Below are positions 45,346 to 54,069 of a stretch of DNA of 64,000 nucleotides, piece by piece (the first letter of the stretch is position 1; each line of letters opens with the position of its first letter). Below the pieces are notes generated by a model, which saw nothing but the letters and a program-made list of their open reading frames with translations, searched no databases and had not been told where the DNA came from. The stretch comes from Pseudopedobacter saltans DSM 12145 (lineage in GTDB: Bacteria > Bacteroidota > Bacteroidia > Sphingobacteriales > Sphingobacteriaceae). Location of the stretch: NCBI RefSeq assembly GCF_000190735.1, contig NC_015177.1, positions 2,666,001 to 2,730,000 on the forward strand, in the 5' to 3' direction. The position numbers and the translations under genes are program-made.

Positions 45346-46110
45346 TTATGAATTTACATGAAGTCACTGCGCATATTGACATCTCTGATAAATCACACAA
45401 ATGAGATTGCCGCGTCGTTCCTTTCCGAAAAATCGGAACAGGCTCTCGCAATGACATTGATAGGAGCGTCATTACGAGCGATAGCGAAGTAATCTATCTT
45501 ATATAAAGTAAAAAGACAAACAGGAATAGATTGCCACGTCGTTCCTTTCCGAAAAATCGGAACAGGCTCTTGCAATGACAAAAGTAGATAGAGTCATTGC
45601 GAGCCTGCGAAGCAATCTCTTATCAATCAATTGAAAGATTGCCACGTCGTTCCTCCTCGCAATGACATTGATAGGAGCGTCATTACGAGCCATAGCGAAG
45701 CAATCTATCTTATATAAAGTTAAAAGACAAGCAGAAATAGATTGCCACGTCGTTCCTTTCCGAAAAATCGGAACAGGCTCTCGCAATGACAAAAGTAGAG
45801 AGAGTCGTTGCGAGCCTGCGAAGCAATCTCTTATCAATCAATTGAAAGATTGCCACGTCGTTCCTCCTCGCAATGACATTCATAGGAGCGTCATTACGAG
45901 CCATAGCGAAGTAATCTATCTTATATAAAGTAAAAAGACAAATAGAAATAGATTGCCACGTCGTTCCTTCCCGCAATGACATTCATAGGAGCGTCATTAC
46001 GAGCCATAGCGAAGTAATCTATCCATAAATAAAGTAAAACAGAAATAGATTGCCGCGTCGTTCCTTTCCGAAAAATCGGAACAGGCTCTCGCAATCACAT
46101 CAAAACGTAT
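45346..46110. repeat. cluster of AGATTGCC/GCAATGA repeats, right part
   Basis: Seven plus-oriented arms (near 45404, 45528, 45636, 45740, 45847, 45951, 46048) and five opposite arms (near 45468, 45594, 45680, 45805, 45890, 45992 region) separated by the same linkers as in the left cluster. The spacing between like arms is mostly 100-110 bp. Open frames here are repeat translations, not genes. The last arm ends at the promoter side of the acetyltransferase gene. Confidence 0.88.
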
Positions 46111-46665
46111 ATGCAAAACAAAGTACAACTCAAAAAAGATTTTGATACCAAAGAGTTCGATATTGGAGCTTCCCTTATCAAGCAACTTTTATGGTATTTT
46201 ACCAGCGCTCTATTTTTCCGTTCCGGAATAATACCTTTCAGTTCGGTACTGGTATTTATCCTCAGATGCTTCGGTGCCAAAATAGGTAAAGACGTACGTA
46301 TAAAACCCTTTATACACATTAAATACCCCTGGAAGTTAGAAATGGGTAATCACTCCTGGCTGGCAGAATGCTATATAGAGAATCTGGATTGGGTGCGGAT
46401 TGGTGAAAACTGCTGTATTTCTCAAGGGGCTATGCTACTAACGGGTAACCACAATTATAAATCTACAAAGTTCGATCTTGCTATATCTCCAATAACCTTA
46501 GAAGGTGGCGTATGGATTGGTGCTAAAGCTACCGTTTGCCCGGGAGTTATCTGCCACTCCCATGCTGTATTGAGTGTTGGAAGCGTGGCTACAAAAAATA
46601 TGGATGCTTATAGCATTTATCAGGGCAATCCAGCTGTAAAAGTTAGAGAGAGAGTGATAGGTTAA
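46111..46665 (+). CDS. WcaF-type putative colanic-acid acetyltransferase
   Basis: A 184-residue hexapeptide-repeat acetyltransferase like WcaF: LIKQLLWYFTSALFFRSG near the N-terminus, RCFGAKIGKDVRIKPF, then beta-helix repeats ending with GVWIGAKATVCPGVICHSHAV and IYQGNPAVKVRERVIG, quoted in parts. The catalytic-type His lies in LTGNHNYKS. It closes the plus-strand glycan locus, and the next gene (obg) is on the opposite strand. It starts right after the repeat cluster. Confidence 0.9.
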   Translation: MQNKVQLKKDFDTKEFDIGASLIKQLLWYFTSALFFRSGIIPFSSVLVFILRCFGAKIGKDVRIKPFIHIKYPWKLEMGNHSWLAECYIENLDWVRIGENCCISQGAMLLTGNHNYKSTKFDLAISPITLEGGVWIGAKATVCPGVICHSHAVLSVGSVATKNMDAYSIYQGNPAVKVRERVIG

Positions 46666-46776
46666 TGTAAAGTACGTAGTTTATTTTCCCTCATCCGCCT
46701 TTCAGGCACCTTCTCCAAGAGGGGAGAAGGATAAACGAAATTCAATCTCTGAGACCTAACTACTAAACAATACAGT

Positions 46777-47772
46777 CTAACTATTTATCGCTTTCCAAAG
46801 CAGATCTTTCAGTTCTGTTAGTCCTTTCTGTGCGACTGAAGAGATAAAAACATAAGGCAAATCAGGTAAGTCCTTTTTCATTTCCGCTTCAAGCTCCTCA
46901 TCCAGCATATCTGATTTGGTAATAGCCAGTATTTTTGGCTTATGCAGTAACTCTTCGTTATATGCAGACAGCTCTGCCAACAAGATTTCGTATTCCTCTT
47001 TAATGGTTCGTCCAGTATCTGCAGGCACCATAAATAGCAATACCGAGTTACGTTCGATATGTCTTAAAAAACGAAAGCCTAACCCCTTGCCTTGCGACGC
47101 TCCTTCGATAATTCCAGGGATATCTGCCACAATGAAAGATTTCCCTCCGCGATAAGAAACGATTCCCAGGTTAGGAACAATGGTTGTAAAAGGATAATCA
47201 CCAATCTCAGGTTTTGCTGCAGTTATAACAGATAATAAGGTAGATTTACCCGCATTAGGGAATCCAACCAAACCTACATCCGCCAATACCTTTAATTCCA
47301 ATACTTTCCATTCTTCCAGACCTTTTTCGCCGGGTTGGGCAAATCTTGGTGTCTGATTGGTAGGAGATTTAAAATGCCAGTTACCTAATCCTCCACGGCC
47401 ACCTTTTACGAGGATCTTCTCTTCCCCATCTTTAGTAATCTCGAAAAGCACTTCTCCGGTTTCTGCATCTTTTGCTACAGTTCCCAGTGGAACTTCTAAT
47501 ATTTCATCATTACCGTCACGTCCGGTCTTCAAGGCACTGCCTCCCGACATTCCGTGTTCGGCTATTACATGTTTGCGATATTTAAGGTGTAATAATGTCC
47601 ATAATTGTGCATTACCACGAACAATAACATGTCCCCCTCTTCCACCATCTCCACCATCCGGACCTCCTTTAGCTGTACGAACATCTCTGTGAAGATGAGC
47701 TGATCCAGCTCCTCCGTTACCAGAACGACCACAAATCTTTACATAATCTACGAAATTCGACCCTTGTGACAT
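46777..47772 (-). CDS. obg: Obg GTPase
   Basis: A large-subunit assembly GTPase. The N-terminal Gly-rich OBG fold is evident ([33 protein letters not shown] at about 36-49). The G domain starts near 160 with G1 GFPNAGKS (170-177), G2/G3 [10 protein letters not shown] and DIPGIIEGA, and G4 TKSD. Length 331 residues without a long C-terminal domain. I chose ATG at 47772 ([12 protein letters not shown]) because the 14 codons before it (from 47814) are not family-like. It is followed by no clear terminator. Confidence 0.95.
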   Translation of the reverse strand: MSQGSNFVDYVKICGRSGNGGAGSAHLHRDVRTAKGGPDGGDGGRGGHVIVRGNAQLWTLLHLKYRKHVIAEHGMSGGSALKTGRDGNDEILEVPLGTVAKDAETGEVLFEITKDGEEKILVKGGRGGLGNWHFKSPTNQTPRFAQPGEKGLEEWKVLELKVLADVGLVGFPNAGKSTLLSVITAAKPEIGDYPFTTIVPNLGIVSYRGGKSFIVADIPGIIEGASQGKGLGFRFLRHIERNSVLLFMVPADTGRTIKEEYEILLAELSAYNEELLHKPKILAITKSDMLDEELEAEMKKDLPDLPYVFISSVAQKGLTELKDLLWKAINS

Positions 47773-47850
47773 GACATTAACCTTATAAACAGAAATTGCA
47801 GTTACTTGATTCAAAAGTACTGCAATTCCTTACTATTTTAAATTTCCCTA

Positions 47851-48423
47851 CTAATACGAATCTACCACATTAACAATATTTTGGAAAATCTGTTCGATCT
47901 GTCCAATACCGTTGATACCTGTGAATTTGTTTTGCTCTTTGTAGTAATTAGCTACGGGAGCAGTTTTGTTATTATACTCTTCTACCCTTTTTTTAATAAT
48001 TTCAGGGTTTTGATCATCCGGACGACCGGATTCTTTTCCTCTTAACAATAAACGTTTTTCCAACTCTTCATTGTCTACTTCCAATGCAATCATTCCGGAA
48101 ATAGATGAACCTTTAGAAATCAATAGCTGATCTAAAGCAGCGGCCTGCGCCACTGTACGAGGGAAACCATCAAAAATAAATCCTTTTGCGTCTTTATTAG
48201 CATCCAATTTATTGCTAATCATACCAATCACCACTTCATCAGGTACCAGTAATCCCTGATCCATCAGTTTCTTTGCCTCTAAGCCAAGCGCTGTTCCGTT
48301 ACTTATCTCAGCTCTTAAAATATCTCCTGTAGAAAGGTGAATTAAAGCATATTTGTCGATTAATTTCTGAGATTGGGTGCCCTTACCTGCCCCTGGAGGG
48401 CCAAATAGTACTAAGTTTAGCAT
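47851..48423 (-). CDS. adk: adenylate kinase
   Basis: Adk interconverts ATP + AMP and two ADP. The 190-residue short type has the P-loop GPPGAGKGT (8-16), AMP-site STGDILRAE and DGFPRTVAQA, and the LID region RGKESGRPDDQNPEIIKKR without zinc Cys. It lies 78 bp upstream of obg on the same strand. Confidence 0.96.
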   Translation of the reverse strand: MLNLVLFGPPGAGKGTQSQKLIDKYALIHLSTGDILRAEISNGTALGLEAKKLMDQGLLVPDEVVIGMISNKLDANKDAKGFIFDGFPRTVAQAAALDQLLISKGSSISGMIALEVDNEELEKRLLLRGKESGRPDDQNPEIIKKRVEEYNNKTAPVANYYKEQNKFTGINGIGQIEQIFQNIVNVVDSY

Positions 48424-48442
48424 AGTTTTTTGGTTTGAAATT

Positions 48443-48476
48443 AAAAAGCCTCTCTGCCCGGGGCAAAAAGGCTTTT
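48443..48476 (-). terminator. terminator of the tRNA-Arg gene
   Basis: On the minus strand, AAAAGCCT pairs with AGGCTTTT (plus 48444-48451 and 48469-48476) and an inner GCCC/GGGC stem extends it, followed by T residues. It separates tRNA-Arg from adk. Confidence 0.75.
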
Positions 48477-48487
48477 GATTAAATCAG

Positions 48488-48561
48488 TGGACCTGAAGGG
48501 AGTCGAACCCCTAACCTCCTGATCCGTAGTCAGGTGCTCTATCCAGTTAAGCTACAGATCC
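48488..48561 (-). tRNA. tRNA-Arg (anticodon ACG)
   Basis: The minus-strand sequence starts GGATCTG, pairs with CAGGTCC at the 3' end (seven pairs, one of them T-G) and has discriminator A. The anticodon stem-loop CCTGA-CTACGGA-TCAGG carries ACG, reading CGN arginine codons. The T loop GGTTCGACTCC is standard. CCA is not encoded; the next bases are CTG. Length 74 nt. Confidence 0.95.
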
Positions 48562-48789
48562 AATTTCAAAAGACATCTTACAATCCAAGACATCTATCAT
48601 TTCCCGCGATTGGGAATGCAAAGATAGACAATAGGACGATTAGTGCAAATTTTATTTTAAAAATTTAGCTATCGGATGTTTGCGAACCGCTTCTATCGTT
48701 CGAATGCCGTTATAACCCAGGCTTACTCTACTCCTTCCCTCGACATTTCGGAAGCCTCAATGTGACCAATCTATAAAGATATCAAAAAG

Positions 48790-48877
48790 ACAATTCAACC
48801 TTGCTACTCCCACTTTACTAGCACTTTACTCCCAGTATACTCCCACCTTAGTTCCACTTTGAAGTATTGCACTGGTT
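48790..48877 (+). repeat. 11-nt-period array, core ACTTTACTCCC
   Basis: Eight consecutive 11-nt units in constant phase: ACAATTCAACC, TTGCTACTCCC, ACTTTACTAGC, ACTTTACTCCC, AGTATACTCCC, ACCTTAGTTCC, ACTTTGAAGTA, TTGCACTGGTT. The first and last units are weak. No inverted half is evident. Confidence 0.7.
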
Positions 48878-49612
48878 TCAAGATAATAGTAGCGAGCAGT
48901 AACTAGCCAGACTTGAAGATTAGCAAAAAAAGATCCTTAATTAAATTCAGTATGATGAAATCCTTTATTCGCCCTTTGGGTACCTTCTCTTCCTTCAAAG
49001 GAATCGCTTCGGGACAAAGGAACTCCTTCGGAGCAGGTAGAAGGACATAATAGCACTGCAAATCACAATCAATACCCTTGATAGAACGAAAATGGCGTAT
49101 ATAAGATTTGGAAGCGTAATCAAATAAATCTTTGTGCACTAACTAATAGAATAGCATAACCAAGCAATTCAATGTGTTGTAGAAAGCATTGCTAATGCAC
49201 TAACATTTGCGCATATCCGGATTGCGCATGTTAAAGACTATTTAGATGAAGCTACAAAGCTTATGGGCCACGGCTCTTTGGTTCTTTCCAGCTGAAGGGA
49301 AAGAACTAGGCCAGTCTGGATATGAGGACGGAAGCGTGTGCAGGGGGATTAATACTTAGATCCTATAAAGAAAAAAGGCTTCGAGTGCCTCAGCCTGACA
49401 AAATTTGGCGAACTCCTTTAGGATGTTCGTTGCTCGATAGACAATGAAAGACAGACGATAAACAAAAAAACACTAAACCTCCGCACACATGTCGAGAACC
49501 TTAATGTGACTCCTATATTTTCTGACCTATTCTCTTTGCATCACATTTCGAGGGCACTTAATGTGACACTTGTTTTGTCAGGCTGGCTTGTATTATCCAT
49601 TCTAAAAATCAC

Positions 49613-49620
49613 TATATTTG
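49613..49620 (+). promoter_or_regulatory. -7 box for the antitoxin/YoeB module
   Basis: TATATTTG is an exact TAnnTTTG match 23 nt before the ATG at 49644. A CTTG about 22 nt upstream (49587-49590) could serve as a weak -33 element. Confidence 0.5.
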
Positions 49621-49643
49621 TATAAATCAAATCATTAGAGATT

Positions 49644-49847
49644 ATGGAAACTTTAATAGTTCGCCCAGAAAACAAAGAGCAATTGGAGGCTATCAAAGCA
49701 TTCTTAAAAGCTCTTAAGATTAACTTTGAAAAAAAAGAATATACAGAAAATTATGACCCGGAATTTGTAAAGACAATAAAAGTTGCTGAAGAGCGGGCTG
49801 ATTATAAAACTATAGATCCGCATAATCTATGGGAAAGTTTGAAGTAA
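49644..49847 (+). CDS. antitoxin of a YoeB-type module
   Basis: A 67-residue protein starting METLIVRPENKEQLEAIKAFLKALK, with the same N-terminus as the antitoxin at 25593. The C-terminus (ADYKTIDPHNLWESLK) differs and should bind the toxin. The toxin gene starts 19 bp before its end. Confidence 0.82.
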   Translation: METLIVRPENKEQLEAIKAFLKALKINFEKKEYTENYDPEFVKTIKVAEERADYKTIDPHNLWESLK

Positions 49848-50110
49848 AAGTAGAAGCTTTAGCTCTGGCTCAACTAAAAAAACATTATAAGTCAGGAAAT
49901 AAATCCAATATCAGAAAAATAGAAAAAATTTTCAAAGAACTTTCTGAACATCCATATAAAGGGACCGGAAACCCAGAACAATTAAAACATGAACTTTCTG
50001 GTTTTTGGTCGCGAAGGATCAATCAAAAAGACCGATTATGATACAAAATTGAAGAAGAAACTGTAATGGTTTTTGTTATCTCTGCAATGGGTCACTACAG
50101 TCAGAAATAG
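49829..50110 (+). pseudogene. YoeB-type toxin broken by a nonsense codon
   Basis: The first 70 codons encode a normal YoeB/Txe start (KVEALALAQLKKHYKSGN, ELSEHPYKGTGNPEQLKHEL, FWSRRINQKDRL). TGA at 50039-50041 then stops translation. The same frame continues without further fault for 22 codons, YKIEEETVMVFVISAMGHYS and QK, before TAG. The lost part holds the conserved His-Tyr end (GHY) that the family needs for RNA cleavage. The antitoxin gene is intact. Confidence 0.85.
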
Positions 50111-50199
50111 ATAAATATTGTTCAGATAAGGCGGAATCAAAACTCTTACCCTTTAAGAAGATATTTCGAGTCCGCCTAATACGAATAATTAATCTTTAA

Positions 50200-51189
50200 T
50201 TATTTTTTATCCGTCTTACCAGAAGAAGAGCCTGGTTTTGCAATAGCACCTCTCATTTCGGTATCTGCCTGGATATTTTGCATTTTATAATAATCCATAA
50301 TACCCAGATTTCCGTTTCTAAAGGCTTCGGCCATAGCCAAAGGAACCTGTGCCTCTGCCTCAATAACTTTCGCTCTTGCATCCTGTGCTTTTGCCCGCAT
50401 TTCCTGCTCAAACGCCACAGCAATAGCTCTTCGCTCCTCGGCTTTGGCATTTGCAACTTTAAGATCAGCTTCCGCCTGATCTGTTTGCAATTTAGCTCCG
50501 ATATTTTCGCCAATATCTATATCAGCAATATCGATAGACAAAATTTCGAATGCAGTACCAGAATCCAATCCTTTAGACAATACTACCTTCGAAATGCTAT
50601 CGGGATTTTCCAAAACTTCTTTATGGCTTGTAGACGATCCGATTGTACTCACAATCCCCTCGCCTACCCTGGCAAGAATAGTTTCTTCTCCGGCACCACC
50701 CACCAATTGGTTGATATTTGCCCTAACTGTAACCCTTGCTTTTGCAATGAGTTGAATACCGTCTTTAGCAACGGCTGCAACCGGAGGAGTATTGATTACC
50801 CTTGGATTTACAGAAAGCTGTACGGCTTCGAAAACATCACGCCCCGCCAGATCAATTGCTGTCGCCAATTTGAAATCCAGAGGAATATTCGCTTTATCAG
50901 CAGAAATAAGCGCCTTGATTACATTATTTACATGTCCACCTGCCAAATAATGGGTTTCGATCTCATTGGAGGTGATATTTAGTCCGGCTTTTGTAGAGGT
51001 AATCATAGCATTTACAACTAATGAAGGCGGAACTCTCCTCAACCTCATTAATACCAGATTCAATAGATTAATCCTTACCCCAGACAACTGGGCCGTAAAC
51101 CAAAGATTTACCGGCAGAATATACAGAAACAGTGATATCGCTACAACTGCCCCGACTATTATAAATATAATACTTACTGATGGTTCCAT
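50200..51189 (-). CDS. floA: flotillin-like protein FloA
   Basis: A 329-residue flotillin-like membrane-organising protein (UPF0365). One N-terminal membrane segment (about 8-27) is followed by [27 protein letters not shown] in short motifs, a band-7-like core with [20 protein letters not shown], and a long Ala/Glu-rich coiled coil (about 240-300, [21 protein letters not shown]). Length is normal. It begins 4 bp after the peroxiredoxin stop, so the two are likely co-transcribed. Confidence 0.92.
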   Translation of the reverse strand: MEPSVSIIFIIVGAVVAISLFLYILPVNLWFTAQLSGVRINLLNLVLMRLRRVPPSLVVNAMITSTKAGLNITSNEIETHYLAGGHVNNVIKALISADKANIPLDFKLATAIDLAGRDVFEAVQLSVNPRVINTPPVAAVAKDGIQLIAKARVTVRANINQLVGGAGEETILARVGEGIVSTIGSSTSHKEVLENPDSISKVVLSKGLDSGTAFEILSIDIADIDIGENIGAKLQTDQAEADLKVANAKAEERRAIAVAFEQEMRAKAQDARAKVIEAEAQVPLAMAEAFRNGNLGIMDYYKMQNIQADTEMRGAIAKPGSSSGKTDKK

Positions 51190-51193
51190 ATTT

Positions 51194-51655
51194 TTATTTA
51201 ATTAAAGCATCTATTGCCTGGAAGTTAGGTAAATCCGAAGCTTTCTCTAATACTTCTGCGTAGATAACCTTTTGATTTTCGTCAATTACAAATGCCGCTC
51301 TTTTTGCCACTCCTTTTAAACCTAAAACAAAATCCTCGTAAAAAGCACCATAAGCTTTTGACACTTCTTTATTGAAATCGGAAAGTAAAGGGAACTGATA
51401 ATTGTTTTCTTCTTTGAATTTAGCTAATGTAAAAGGTGAATCTACAGAAACGCCTAGTACCTGTGCACCAATTCCTTCGTAGAAACCGAAATTATCTCTT
51501 AATGTACACAATTGTGTTGTACAAACTCCGGTGAACGCCAATGGGAAGAAATGTAAAACAACTTTTTTACCAGCAAAATCAGATAAACTTACTTCTTTCG
51601 CTTCTGTATTCAACAATGTGAAGGCTGGTGCCTGATCTCCTACTTTTAATGCCAT
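51194..51655 (-). CDS. peroxiredoxin
   Basis: A 153-residue thioredoxin-fold peroxidase that reduces peroxides. The peroxidatic Cys is in the [13 protein letters not shown] motif (Cys45), with another Cys at 50 and the Thr two residues before... the family TxxC is visible. [28 protein letters not shown] in short parts and the C-terminal conserved Arg ([10 protein letters not shown]) complete it. It resembles the AhpE/redoxin group more than AhpC. No C-terminal resolving Cys was found. Confidence 0.9.
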   Translation of the reverse strand: MALKVGDQAPAFTLLNTEAKEVSLSDFAGKKVVLHFFPLAFTGVCTTQLCTLRDNFGFYEGIGAQVLGVSVDSPFTLAKFKEENNYQFPLLSDFNKEVSKAYGAFYEDFVLGLKGVAKRAAFVIDENQKVIYAEVLEKASDLPNFQAIDALIK

Positions 51656-51698
51656 GTCTTTTTAATATTAATGTTATTGTGATGTATAATAATTCCGC

Positions 51699-52607
51699 TT
51701 ATTGTAAAACGGCCAATTGTTTCTCCATAATACGAATTCCTTCTTCGAAACTATGCGGGTTGTAGCCAAGTTCTCTGATAGATTTATCTAAAATAAAACC
51801 TGTTCTTTTGGGCCTTTTAGCTGCCTGATTTAATGTAGTTGAAGAGATTGGCTTGATCAGGGATTTATCCAGCCCGTAATAGTCCGCTACTCTTTCTACC
51901 AATTCAATAATGCTCATCAGATCTTTCCCCGAAGCATTATATACACCCTGTGCCTCTTTTTCGACAGCTAATAAACAGATATCGGCCAGGTCTTCGGCTA
52001 AAGTAGGCATTCTCCACTGATCATTTACGACATTGATAGGGTTTCCTTTTTCCAGGGCTCCCTTTGCCCAAAGAATGATATTGCTTCTGCTCATGTCATT
52101 TACGATACCATATACAATAATCGTTCTTAGAATTGCATAATGTATTCCTGACTTCTCCAACAATTGTTCTGCTGCCAATTTAGATTCTCCATAATAAGAA
52201 AGCGGATTAGGCTGCCCTTCTTCGGTATATGGTCCGTCCTCACCATCGAAAATAAAGTCTGTAGATAAATGAATCAGTTGAATGCTGTTCTCCCGGCAAA
52301 TATCAATAAGGTATTCTACTGCAGTAACATTCAACAACCAGCATTCCTCACGTTGAGTTTCGCAGGTATCCACATTGGTCATCGCAGCGGTATTGATAAT
52401 AGCATCAGGTTGATGTTTATTTACTATAAATGCTATGCTTTCTTTATCGATTATATCCATTTCTTCGTAGATATAACCTTCTTTAACAGGATGCCGATTC
52501 GTTCCTTTTCCCGTCGCGATAAGTTCAAATTGCTTGTTTTTCAAAACGGCGTCTGTTAATTTTTGTCCTAACAGACCATTGCTTCCTGTCACCAAGATTT
52601 TCTTCAT
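51699..52607 (-). CDS. RmlD-like SDR oxidoreductase
   Basis: A 302-residue NAD(P)-dependent reductase of the extended SDR family, similar to dTDP-4-dehydrorhamnose reductase (RmlD). Rossmann motif VTGSNGLLGQKL is near the start, LIHLSTDFIFDGEDGPYTEE follows, and the catalytic YxxxK is in YYGESKLAAEQ. It lies apart from the glycan locus, and no other rml genes are in view, so the substrate is unsure. Confidence 0.88.
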   Translation of the reverse strand: MKKILVTGSNGLLGQKLTDAVLKNKQFELIATGKGTNRHPVKEGYIYEEMDIIDKESIAFIVNKHQPDAIINTAAMTNVDTCETQREECWLLNVTAVEYLIDICRENSIQLIHLSTDFIFDGEDGPYTEEGQPNPLSYYGESKLAAEQLLEKSGIHYAILRTIIVYGIVNDMSRSNIILWAKGALEKGNPINVVNDQWRMPTLAEDLADICLLAVEKEAQGVYNASGKDLMSIIELVERVADYYGLDKSLIKPISSTTLNQAAKRPKRTGFILDKSIRELGYNPHSFEEGIRIMEKQLAVLQ

Positions 52608-52670
52608 GTTCCGAAGTTAACTTTTTGAGATGAAAGGAACAATTTTTAAACCGGGAATCCTTACGAAGCT

Positions 52671-52712
52671 AAAATTAAAAAGGAGGACAATCTTCACAAG
52701 ATCATCCTCCTT
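52671..52712 (-). terminator. terminator after the SGNH lipoprotein gene
   Basis: AAGGAGGA (52680-52687) pairs with TCCTCCTT (52705-52712), and an inner ATCTT/AAGAT stem extends it. On the minus strand it is followed by TTTTAATTT. Confidence 0.8.
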
Positions 52713-52749
52713 CTAAAATAAATTCACCAGATGCAAATAGAAGTTTATT

Positions 52750-54042
52750 CTAAGGGAACTTAACTCCTGAATAATTTGCTACGTTGATTTTAGGTATAGT
52801 TGAGCTAAACTTGGCATTAATAGCCGCAATAAATGCATTTGCTACGATAGCATTACCAATAGGTGTTAAATGAACCCCATCTAAAGAAAAAGCATTACCA
52901 GTTATGAATGATGATGAAACATGTACACCATCGAAATCCTGACCTGTTTTAATCTTATTTAAAATTGCATAAGTATCAACAAAGGCAAGGCCTTTCGCAT
53001 CAGCAACCTGTTTAATTGCCGAATTGAATGATTTTATAGCATTTTGAACAGTTATCACCTCATCTTTATCGAGTACATAATCGCTTTCCATTGGATTCAA
53101 AGGGCTAACACCATAACCTCCTACTCCTAACTTCGTTCTGTCAAAAGTCAGCACAATCAAATCTTCATCAACTGCTGCCCGTACCGCCCCCGTTCCTGTT
53201 CTGATGATTAATTTTGTTGCTCCCGCCTGTTGCAATTGTGGATTTGCTTCCAAAGCTTTATTAATAGCTGCAACTGTTACCGTATTAAAAAATGGAATTG
53301 CAGAGACATCGGGCACAGTAGCGATAGCTCCCTTTTGGTTATTTGCCGTCAGTGCAGTAACAAACTGATTCAACAATCCAGTGAATGTTGCTAAAGGAGT
53401 CAGAACCTTTGTAGGATCATTTTTTGGATTACCACCACTTGTTGCCCAATTTAAAGCATCTATATTTCCCAGCCAGAATGTAAAGAAGGTATGGCTTTTT
53501 GAAGTAGCGAACTGCTGGTAAGAGATGGTTCCGGCGTTGGCATCCGGTACTAAACGTTCGAAATACATATTCCCCCCAACAGAACTCATCACTGTCTGCC
53601 CCGAAAAAAGTACACTCATACCAGGAACACCCAGATTTTGAATTTCATTAGTATACTTGGTCAAAAGCAAAGGAGAAGAGCTTCTATAAGCAAGCTTATC
53701 TGAAACCTGGGTTAATACGGGAGAGCCATCAGCATTAAAACCTGTTAGCTTTACATATCCAGATCCATTAGCTTGTGCTTCGGTAAAGAAAGGCGATGTA
53801 AAACTTCCGCCTCCTACAGCTTTCATCTGTTCGGCGATCAAATTAGGATAAGCAACTTTCTGACCTTCCAAATAAAGCCCGCCATCAGCATAACCAGCTG
53901 TTAACGAATTTCCTACCGCAATATATTTTGAAAAATTTGCGCTACCTGCAGAAGACGCGGGTACATCTATTTCTGGCCTGCATGAAACAAAAGCGATTAA
54001 CGCCAAAGCACCAAGCCAGTTTTGTATATTTTTGATTTTCAT
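52750..54042 (-). CDS. SGNH/GDSL-type hydrolase lipoprotein
   Basis: A 430-residue lipoprotein (lipobox AFVSC, Cys21) with a SGNH hydrolase fold. Block I carries the nucleophile Ser in GNSLTAGYADGG (44-55). Asp and His of block V are in LDGVHLTPIGNAIVANAF (388-394 core). A large beta-rich insert between the blocks includes TFWLGNIDALN. Relatives are typical in Bacteroidetes, often next to a FadL porin as here. An esterase acting on lipids carried by the porin is possible but not shown. Start 28 bp after the porin gene. Confidence 0.87.
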   Translation of the reverse strand: MKIKNIQNWLGALALIAFVSCRPEIDVPASSAGSANFSKYIAVGNSLTAGYADGGLYLEGQKVAYPNLIAEQMKAVGGGSFTSPFFTEAQANGSGYVKLTGFNADGSPVLTQVSDKLAYRSSSPLLLTKYTNEIQNLGVPGMSVLFSGQTVMSSVGGNMYFERLVPDANAGTISYQQFATSKSHTFFTFWLGNIDALNWATSGGNPKNDPTKVLTPLATFTGLLNQFVTALTANNQKGAIATVPDVSAIPFFNTVTVAAINKALEANPQLQQAGATKLIIRTGTGAVRAAVDEDLIVLTFDRTKLGVGGYGVSPLNPMESDYVLDKDEVITVQNAIKSFNSAIKQVADAKGLAFVDTYAILNKIKTGQDFDGVHVSSSFITGNAFSLDGVHLTPIGNAIVANAFIAAINAKFSSTIPKINVANYSGVKFP

Positions 54043-54069
54043 GATTTCTACTTAAAGTTTAACAATTGA

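Larger units (their letters stand above)
48562..49643. other. 1.1-kb gene-free region with an 11-nt array and repeats
   Basis: No gene is supported. It contains the 11-nt array at 48790-48877, dispersed-repeat pieces (CTTCAAAGGAATC around 48992, TCGAG(T)GCCTCAGCC near 49382, CGAGAACCTTAATGTGAC near 49494 and CGAGGGCACTTAATGTGAC near 49549), and a stem GTTCTTTCC/GGGAAAGAAC near 49281-49308. Confidence 0.65.

Noticed and set aside
44545-46110. CRISPR array
   Set aside because: Repeats are in alternating orientation, long and degenerate, with repeated linkers instead of unique spacers, and no cas genes are present.
44699-46185. Several open frames of 60-112 codons on both strands
   Set aside because: They are translations of the AGATTGCC/GCAATGA repeat clusters; the same peptide words (ARNDAPINVIARR and similar) recur because the DNA repeats.
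48790-48877. CRISPR or iteron-type origin
   Set aside because: The 11-nt unit has no separate spacers, and neither dnaA boxes nor replication genes are adjacent.
48903-49139. 78-codon minus-strand open frame
   Set aside because: It runs through dispersed-repeat pieces (the CTTCAAAGGAATC and GGAACTCCTTCGG words) and shows no coding pattern.
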